From: Chromatiaceae bacterium
Lineage (GTDB): Bacteria > Pseudomonadota > Gammaproteobacteria > Chromatiales > Chromatiaceae
Direction: 5' to 3'
Assembly: GCA_025458165.1 (NCBI GenBank)
Contig: JALOTB010000046.1
Coordinates: 1 to 51,136, forward strand
Length of the DNA: 51,136 nucleotides
The notes under the pieces were generated by a model. The model was given only the letters and a program-made list of their open reading frames with translations. It had not been told where the DNA came from and ran no database searches. A program made the translations under genes and the position numbers. This document shows, piece by piece, positions 45,247 through 51,136 of the stretch (the first letter of the stretch is position 1; the number at the start of each line of letters is the position of its first letter).

Positions 45247-46395
45247 TCACCCCGCCGGCTTGCCGCCAGCGCCCTCTTTCAGGAGCGCCAGCGCCACGCG
45301 GTTGCTCTCGCGGGCACGGTCCCGCAGCCTCGGCAGGTACTTCGTGATCTTCGTCTGCAGCGAGCGGCGCCGATCCCAGGACTGATCGATGTGCGCGATC
45401 AGGCGGCCGGCATTCACCAGCTCCAACGGCGGGGTATCCATGCGCAGCGCCTCGAGAAAGCCGCTGACCTTTCCCGCATACGGCAGGGCGACAAAGGGCA
45501 CGTTCTGCAGCGCGGCGAAGAGCAGGAAGTGCAGCCGCATGCCGATGGCGAGCTCGAACCTCCCGACGAGGGAGAGCAGCTCCCCCGCGCTGTAGTCGCC
45601 CTTGAGGACGCTCGCCCGCTGCGGCCGCAGCATCCCGGCGATCACCGCATGCGAGTGCTGGACGTCGCGCACCTGCCGTTCCATCGGCACGAACACGACG
45701 TCGGCATCGTAGCGGTCGACGATGAAATCCGCGGCGTTGGCAAGAAGCCCGTGGTAGACCTCCTCATCGATGTCCGGCGCCGCCGGGCCCGGCTCGCGCA
45801 CCGAAACCCCGACCAGGCGGCTGCGTCCCGCAAGCCCCTCGCGCTTCAGGGCGTCGACCGGCAGTGGCTCGGGCGTGAGGAGCAAGGCGGGGTCCGCCGT
45901 GACCAGGATCTCCCGGTCCAGGCCGAGCTCCTCGAGCACCCGCTGGCTGTGGCGGTCGCGCACGGTGATGGCGGCGGCCTTCCCCAGCACCTCGCGGACC
46001 AGCGCCTGGGCGGCTGGATCGTGCAGGGGTCCCGCCCCGACCGCGTAGACCATCACCGGCACGCCGAGCTCTTGGGCGATGGCCGCCTCACGCAGATACA
46101 CCTTGGCTTCGGCATCGAACAGGATCCCCCCGCCGCCGACCAGGAGCAGGTCGAGCCGCGCGATCTCCGGGGTCACCTCGTCCCGTCCGAGCTGCCTGAC
46201 CGCCAGCGCCCTGTCGGCCGGGTGGCGCCGCAGGGTGTCGTCCGGATCGCGCGAGAACACGCTGATCTCGACCGGTGCCGCATCGCGCAACTGCTTGATG
46301 ATGCACTCCAGGATGGCCTCATCGCCGAGGTTGAGCCCACCGTAGGAGCCCGAGATGCCGACGCGCAGCGGCCGCTGCTGCCTGTTGGTGGTCAT
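45247..46395 (-). CDS. polysaccharide pyruvyl transferase family protein, CsaB-like
   Basis: A 382-residue protein from ATG 46395. RVGISGSYGGLNLGDEAILECIIKQL is the typical opening of CsaB/WcaK-type pyruvyltransferases. LLLVGGGGILFDAEAKVYLRE, AITVRDRHSQRVLEELG, VTADPALLL and AIGMRLHFLLFAALQNVPFVALPYAGKV are further family motifs. It would add a pyruvate ketal to a cell-surface polysaccharide from phosphoenolpyruvate. It stands alone, with no other polysaccharide genes close by, so the acceptor is unknown. The frame extends upstream to 46617, but ATG 46395 fits the family start. Confidence 0.9.
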   Translation of the reverse strand: MTTNRQQRPLRVGISGSYGGLNLGDEAILECIIKQLRDAAPVEISVFSRDPDDTLRRHPADRALAVRQLGRDEVTPEIARLDLLLVGGGGILFDAEAKVYLREAAIAQELGVPVMVYAVGAGPLHDPAAQALVREVLGKAAAITVRDRHSQRVLEELGLDREILVTADPALLLTPEPLPVDALKREGLAGRSRLVGVSVREPGPAAPDIDEEVYHGLLANAADFIVDRYDADVVFVPMERQVRDVQHSHAVIAGMLRPQRASVLKGDYSAGELLSLVGRFELAIGMRLHFLLFAALQNVPFVALPYAGKVSGFLEALRMDTPPLELVNAGRLIAHIDQSWDRRRSLQTKITKYLPRLRDRARESNRVALALLKEGAGGKPAG

Positions 46396-46897
46396 GGTTG
46401 GTCTACCGTCGTGGCGAGCGCCGTCCGTCGCAACCGGTTCGGGAGTTGGCGGGACGCACCGAGCGGGAGGCGGCGGAGCGACCTGGGGCGCAAGACCAGG
46501 CGACCGGCGCCGGCCGCACCCGGCGGCCCTGGATGACCCTGTCAAGGCAAGAAACGCACCGTCCCACCCCTGCCCTGCCGGTCGTCGCCGCGCGGCCGAG
46601 CGGGGCAAAACAACCACCAGCGGCTGCTATCCCCCACGACTGATCGCGCCGCCCTCGCGAGCACTCCAGTGCCGCGGGGCGCTCAACCGATTCCCCTTGG
46701 CGCGTTCCTTGCGCTGCATCACACGGGCGGCAGGTCTCATTCCGCGGACCGCCGCCGCCCGGAGCCGAGCCGAAGGGAGAGCCAGCCGAGGACGCTTCCC
46801 GACGGCTCGGAGCGGGCTCAAAAGAACCCCGGAACGAGGTCCGCCGCAGCACTGCTAGTGCGGGAGGATCACCCACCAACCCCGAGGAGGCGCCGAG
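46396..46897. other. intergenic region, no supported gene
   Basis: This is 502 bp between the divergent pyruvyltransferase-like gene and the small gene at 46898. Long frames on both strands reflect composition only. No repeat, RNA or promoter could be assigned with confidence. Confidence 0.35.
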
Positions 46898-47101
46898 ATG
46901 GCCGAGATTGTGACCGCGGTTTACGACTCCCGAGACCAACTGACCAATGTCGTCGATGATCTGCTATCGACCGGTATTCCGCTGGAGCTGATCCGGGTGC
47001 ACGACGAGCGACCCCAGGTGCAAGTCGCCACCGCTGAAACGACGGAGGCGGAAGTCATCGAGATTCTCCAACGCCACCGCCCGAACGAGCTGCATAGCTG
47101 A
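46898..47101 (+). CDS. small conserved hypothetical protein
   Basis: A 67-residue protein starts at ATG 46898 with GAGGAGG upstream. It reads MAEIVTAVYDSRDQLTNVVDDL, then GIPLELIRVHDERPQVQVAT and a C-terminal helix EAEVIEILQRHRPNELHS. The beta-alpha-beta-alpha pattern resembles a compact ferredoxin-like or general-stress (YflT-type) fold domain. No membrane span or cysteine. Its own good ribosome-binding site supports it being real; function unknown. Confidence 0.75.
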   Translation: MAEIVTAVYDSRDQLTNVVDDLLSTGIPLELIRVHDERPQVQVATAETTEAEVIEILQRHRPNELHS

Positions 47102-47268
47102 CGCATCGCGCGTCTTCGCGCCGTCCTCGCTGGAGAGGCCTCGACACCAACCGTCCGCGCCTCCCGCGGGCCGGCTGACGGGCCGCGGTGGCTCCGTCCG
47201 TGTCAGCGCCTGGAACCGTGCCGGGGGTAGGACAAGCCGGAAGGGTGGGTGAGGTCCCCACCGGCCGC

Positions 47269-48765
47269 CTACCCGGGCGCGACGAACCCATAGGCCCGGT
47301 TGCTGGGCCGAGGTCCGGCGTCCTCGTACTCCCGACGCAACCGGGCAAAGTAGTCGCTCCTCAGGTCGGCGGGCTTACCCGCCTGATCGAGCTCGAGGCC
47401 GTAGAGGCGCGCCGCGTTGAGGCCGAGCACGGCGTTGCGCACCGGCCCGTCGGCCGCGCCCAGCGGGGCGAAGCCGTAGGCCTTCTGCATATCCTCGGGG
47501 ATCTCGATCCGGCGGAAGGCCTCGATCTGCCACTGCGGCGAGCCGTACCAGACCGAATCCGTGCCCCACAGGACCCGGTCGCTGCCCATCCCCCGGATCA
47601 GGGTGCCGAGCAGCGCGGCGCAGTGGCGCGGGTGCACGACCGCGGACGAGGCGAAAGTGCTGCCGAGCTCCGCGTACACGTTGCTCACCCCGTACTTTTC
47701 CGGGATCTCGGCCAGGTCCGTCACCCAGTCGATGCGCCCGGTCTGCTCGAAGTGTTCCAGGTGCGCTTGGGGCAGGGAGCCGAAGGGCTTGAGCCCGGAG
47801 TGATAGATGACGAAGGTGAGATCCGGCCAGTCACGCGCCGCCTGCCCCACGTCGTCCACCTTGGCGTACTGCCACTGGTCGGGGAAGGCCTCCGCGTAGT
47901 TCTCGGGCAGAAGGCCCTTGTGGATGCAGACGGTGGTGATGCCGGCCTTGCGCATGCGCTCGTAGGCGGGATAGACGAGCTTCTCGTCGTCCAGGCGCCA
48001 GGGCCACTTGGACGCCTGCAGCGGATCGCCGATCGTGTAGCCCTTCCAAGAGTCGGGCCGGAGCTCCTCGATGGCCCGGTCCAGCTCCTCCAGCCAACCC
48101 GGCCAGCCGGGGGTGAAGACCGAGTGGCAGAGCAGACGCCGGGAGCCGGCCACCGCGTTGACCACTGCCCGCGCCTCGGCGAGCTGGCGGTTGCTGAGGA
48201 ACCAGTTGTCCAGGTTCTCCGACGGGGCGCCGCTCAGCAGGCCGATGTCCGTCTGGCTGTCGAGGAAGACCTCCTTGACGAAGTTGTCGAATTTGTAGTG
48301 GTCGAAGCTCGGCTTCTCGCCCTTCAGGCGCGGATTCCACGCCTTGGCGATCTCACGAAGTCCGAGCAGTCCCTCGAACGCGTAGCGGTCGTGCACGAAG
48401 TGGAGCTGCACGTCGAAGACGAGCTGGTGCTCCAGGGCGCGCCGGCTCGCCTGGGCGGCGGCAGGGTCCTCGGCCTCGCTGCGGGCGACCTGGAACAGGG
48501 CGCCGTAGACCTCGTTCATCGCCAGCAGCCCCGCGGCGATGCCCGCGGCGCTGGCGAGAAAGGCGCGGCGGTCCATGCCGTGCCGCGCGGCACCGCGCTC
48601 GGCGATGGCCTGCATGCGCACCTCCACCTGCCGCTGCTCGGCGGTCTGGGGCGGGGGCAGGTGCTCCCCGTTGGAGACCACCCGCGTGGGCAGCGGCGAG
48701 CGGTAGGCCCGCGCCTCGGCCGAGCGCAGCCCGGCGAGCGTCTTCTCGTCGATCCAATGGGACAT
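47269..48765 (-). CDS. Tat-exported amidohydrolase-family protein
   Basis: A 498-residue protein with a twin-arginine signal (MDRRAFLASAAGIAAGLLA, RR at 66-67) placed unusually far from the start. The TIM-barrel metal-dependent hydrolase part has FDVQLHFVHDRY (the HxH equivalent reads QLH), ICIHKGLLPENY-like VCIHKG, FVIYHSGLKPFG, VYAELGSTFA and RVLWGTDSVWYG, the late Asp motif of amidohydrolase-2 proteins. Substrate unknown. AGGAGGAGC precedes ATG 48765. It is divergent from the alpha-glucosidase. Confidence 0.88.
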   Translation of the reverse strand: MSHWIDEKTLAGLRSAEARAYRSPLPTRVVSNGEHLPPPQTAEQRQVEVRMQAIAERGAARHGMDRRAFLASAAGIAAGLLAMNEVYGALFQVARSEAEDPAAAQASRRALEHQLVFDVQLHFVHDRYAFEGLLGLREIAKAWNPRLKGEKPSFDHYKFDNFVKEVFLDSQTDIGLLSGAPSENLDNWFLSNRQLAEARAVVNAVAGSRRLLCHSVFTPGWPGWLEELDRAIEELRPDSWKGYTIGDPLQASKWPWRLDDEKLVYPAYERMRKAGITTVCIHKGLLPENYAEAFPDQWQYAKVDDVGQAARDWPDLTFVIYHSGLKPFGSLPQAHLEHFEQTGRIDWVTDLAEIPEKYGVSNVYAELGSTFASSAVVHPRHCAALLGTLIRGMGSDRVLWGTDSVWYGSPQWQIEAFRRIEIPEDMQKAYGFAPLGAADGPVRNAVLGLNAARLYGLELDQAGKPADLRSDYFARLRREYEDAGPRPSNRAYGFVAPG

Positions 48766-48943
48766 CCGGTGCTCCTCCTCGGTGTTGTTCTGTCGTCGGT
48801 CTGTCCGGGACCGCCATTGCTGCCGCCCCGGGGCAGGATTGCCTGCGCTTCGGCACAGCAGAATCAGTGCCAGTCGCAGGCACCCGCGGCGGACGGGTTA
48901 CACTGAGGCCCCAACCCTCCCCGATGCGTCGAGGGACTAGGCG

Positions 48944-51136
48944 ATGGAAGCTCACCCCATGAACAGCCCGGGTCCGGTCGCGACCTGGGAGCGGCAAGGC
49001 CCCGCCCTCACCGCCCGCCACGCCGACGGGCTCACCCGGGTGGACGCCGTGGCGGCGGACATCCTGCGGGTGCGCTTCGCACCCTCGGGGCAGCTCGCAC
49101 CCACCCGCGCCTGGGACCCGGTCCTCCGCCTGCCCCCCGCCGAGCTGGAGGTGTCGGAGGCGGGCGGCACCCTCAGCATCACTGTCGGAGCGACGAGGGC
49201 AGTTCTCGATCTGGAGACCGGGGCCCTCGCCTTTCAAACGGCCGACGGGATGGATTTCGCCGAGGACCTGAGTCCTCCCGAGTGGCGGGAGATCGCGCTC
49301 GCCGAGACCGCCCTAGAGCAGACGCCCGAGCCCGAGCTGCCGCCGGGTGAGGCCCGCACCGGCCTCTTCCTGCGCAAGCGCATGCACCCCGACGAGGGCT
49401 ACTTCGGCTTCGGCCAGCGCACCGGCCGGCTCGACCGCCGCCACCGGCGGCTGACCAACTGGACCGTCGACCGCTCCTCGCCGGGCCACTGCCGGGGCAA
49501 CGACAACATGTACCAGGCCCATCCGGTGCTCATGGCCGTGCGCTCGGGGCTCGCCTGGGGCCTGTACCTGCATTCCACCTGGTATTCGGCCTTCGACGTC
49601 GGCGCCGAGCGCGAAGACGTACTGACCCTCTTCACCCTCGGCGGGGAGCTCGACTATTACCTCTTCGCTGGCCCCAGCCCCGCTGCGGTCGTCGAGCAGC
49701 TCACCCGCCTCACCGGCCGCCCCGCCCTGCCACCGCTCTGGGCCCTGGGCTACCACCAGTCGCGCTGGAGCTACGGCAGCGACGACGAGGTCCGCGCCCT
49801 GGCGCACGGGTTCCGCGAGCGGCGCATCCCGCTCGACGCGATCCACCTCGACATCGACTACATGGACGGCTTCCGCGTGTTCACCTGGGACGGCGAGCGC
49901 TTCCCAGACCCCGCCGCGACGATCGGCGACCTGCACGCCCAAGGCATCCGCGCGGTGACCATCGTCGACCCCGGGGTGAAGCGGGAGCTCGGCGCAGGCT
50001 ATCCGGTCGCCGACATCGGCGCCGCGGGCGGGCACTTTGTGCGAGGCCCAAACGGCGAGCCCTTCTCCGGCTGGGTCTGGCCCGGCGAGTCGCTGTTCCC
50101 GGACTTCTGCCGCAGTGCGACGCGCCGCTGGTGGGGCGAGCTGCACGAGGGCCTCACCCAGCTCGGCGTCGATGGGATCTGGTGCGACATGAACGAGCCC
50201 GCGATCGTCGACCGCCCGTTCGGCACCCGCGGGGTGCGCGATCAGCCCATCCCGCTCTCGGCTCGGCACGGCGATGACGGGGAGGCCTTGCAGGCCGAGA
50301 CCCACAATCTGTACGGGCTGCTCATGGCCCGGGCCACCGCCGAGGGTCTTGAGCGCCTGCGGCCAGCGCGGCGGCCCTGGGTACTCACTCGCTCCGGGTA
50401 CCTCGGCGTCCAGCGTTGGGCGGCCACCTGGATGGGCGACAACAGCGCCTGGTGGGAGCACCTGGAGATGAGCCTCCCGCAGCTCGCGAGCATGGGACTC
50501 TGCGGCTCGCCCCACGTGGGAGTCGACATCGGCGGCTTCTACCACAACTGCTTCGGCGAGCTCTTCGCCCGCTGGATGGCGCTCGGGACCTTCTATCCCT
50601 TCATGCGCTCGCACGCCCATTACCGCAGCCGCGCCCAGGAGCCCTGGGCCTTCGGGCCGGAGGTCGAGGCAGTCGCCCGCGCCGCGATCGAGCTGCGCTA
50701 TCGCCTGCTCCCTTACCTCTACACCCTCGCCCACCGCGCACACCGCAGCGGGGAGCCGATGCTGCGGCCGCTGCTCTACGACTTCCCCGACGCCGGCCAT
50801 CTGCACCAGATCGAGGACCAGGTGATGATCGGCCCGCAGCTCATGATCGCGCCGGTCTACCAGCCCGGCGCGCGGCGGCGCCTGGTGGAGCTCCCCCCGG
50901 GTGACTGGTACGACTTCCGCACCGGGCGCCGGGTCGACCCCGGGCCGCTGGTCGCAGATGCCCCCCTCGATGCGCTGCCGGTCTACGTGCGCGGGGGCTC
51001 GATCCTCACCCTCGGCGAGGCCCGTCAGTCCACCGCCGAGCCCCTCACGGAGCTGACCCTGGAGGTCTACCCAGCCACCGAGCTCACCGGGTGCTGGACC
51101 CTGGTCGAGGACGACGGCGAGAGCCTCGCCTACCGC
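48944..51136 (+). CDS. GH31 alpha-glucosidase family glycoside hydrolase (3' end outside window)
   Basis: At least 731 residues, still open at the window edge. ATG 48944 (MEAHPMNSPGP) or 48959 could be the start. The N-terminal beta-sandwich domain has YFGFGQRTGRLDRR. The catalytic barrel starts LPPLWALGYHQSRWSYGSDDEV and carries IDYMDGFRVFTWD, the nucleophile Asp in GIWCDMNEPA, and the acid/base Asp in TWMGDNSAWW; MRSHAHYRSRAQEPW and DFPD follow. Those motifs define GH31 alpha-glucosidases/alpha-xylosidases. No signal peptide, so intracellular oligosaccharide or glycogen breakdown is likely. Confidence 0.93.
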   Translation, partial: MEAHPMNSPGPVATWERQGPALTARHADGLTRVDAVAADILRVRFAPSGQLAPTRAWDPVLRLPPAELEVSEAGGTLSITVGATRAVLDLETGALAFQTADGMDFAEDLSPPEWREIALAETALEQTPEPELPPGEARTGLFLRKRMHPDEGYFGFGQRTGRLDRRHRRLTNWTVDRSSPGHCRGNDNMYQAHPVLMAVRSGLAWGLYLHSTWYSAFDVGAEREDVLTLFTLGGELDYYLFAGPSPAAVVEQLTRLTGRPALPPLWALGYHQSRWSYGSDDEVRALAHGFRERRIPLDAIHLDIDYMDGFRVFTWDGERFPDPAATIGDLHAQGIRAVTIVDPGVKRELGAGYPVADIGAAGGHFVRGPNGEPFSGWVWPGESLFPDFCRSATRRWWGELHEGLTQLGVDGIWCDMNEPAIVDRPFGTRGVRDQPIPLSARHGDDGEALQAETHNLYGLLMARATAEGLERLRPARRPWVLTRSGYLGVQRWAATWMGDNSAWWEHLEMSLPQLASMGLCGSPHVGVDIGGFYHNCFGELFARWMALGTFYPFMRSHAHYRSRAQEPWAFGPEVEAVARAAIELRYRLLPYLYTLAHRAHRSGEPMLRPLLYDFPDAGHLHQIEDQVMIGPQLMIAPVYQPGARRRLVELPPGDWYDFRTGRRVDPGPLVADAPLDALPVYVRGGSILTLGEARQSTAEPLTELTLEVYPATELTGCWTLVEDDGESLAYR

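Overview
This is a very GC-rich window (high by eye, not computed) from what looks like a gammaproteobacterium, possibly a sulfur-oxidising or phototrophic member of the Chromatiales. That placement rests on gene content: a group 3b [NiFe] hydrogenase, a cbb3-type oxidase, a ferritin-loaded encapsulin, phosphoketolase, and many small CBS, DUF and stress-type proteins. It is an inference without any marker gene. No rRNA, tRNA or CRISPR array was recognised.

Layout. (1) 1-8.1 kb: a partial gene; a small conserved protein; an esterase-like phytase-family protein; a three-gene operon of a degenerate adenylate/guanylate cyclase-like membrane protein plus two related membrane coiled-coil proteins; and a PstS-like periplasmic protein. 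(2) 8.1-17.2 kb, mostly minus strand: a Ca2+-type P-ATPase with a one-base frameshift, whose 3' end abuts a truncated copy of the 808-1137 small gene; an integrase pseudogene; an ODP-like di-iron metallo-beta-lactamase protein; a CBS protein; a transaldolase-transketolase fusion; and a BNR-repeat gene remnant. (3) 17.8-22.8 kb: an AF1514-like small gene followed by the tightly overlapping group 3b hydrogenase operon (beta, gamma with frameshift, delta, alpha, maturation protease). (4) 23.2-27.5 kb: an orphan soluble histidine kinase, a DUF2189 membrane protein, encapsulated ferritin plus encapsulin shell, a small membrane gene broken by TGA, and two tandem 129-bp elements built of four hairpins each. 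(5) 27.8-32.5 kb: WrbA, phosphoketolase, a SpoIIAA/STAS-like protein, a small flavin reductase and a hypothetical protein. (6) 33.4-40.2 kb: a cupredoxin-like protein, a Tat-type metallophosphoesterase and a monohaem cytochrome c, then a cbb3-type oxidase operon in which the CcoO subunit carries two extra cytochrome c domains while a separate small protein resembles the CcoP membrane anchor. (7) 40.4-51.1 kb: a CBS protein, cytochrome b561, DUF1328, a lipoprotein, an MgtC pseudogene, a large FAD oxidoreductase, a pyruvyltransferase-like protein, a Tat-type amidohydrolase, and a GH31 alpha-glucosidase that runs off the end.

How the genes fit together. Much of the content concerns redox balance at low or fluctuating oxygen: NADP-linked hydrogenase, phosphoketolase and pentose-phosphate enzymes (carbon flux to acetyl-phosphate), WrbA, an oxygen-binding-type di-iron protein, a high-affinity oxidase, cytochromes and iron storage. 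The region is also littered with degraded genes (integrase, BNR protein, MgtC, a small-gene copy, a DUF2892-like gene) and two single-base frameshifts, which suggests an accessory region with repeated rearrangement. The two frameshifts in long GC runs could equally be sequence errors.
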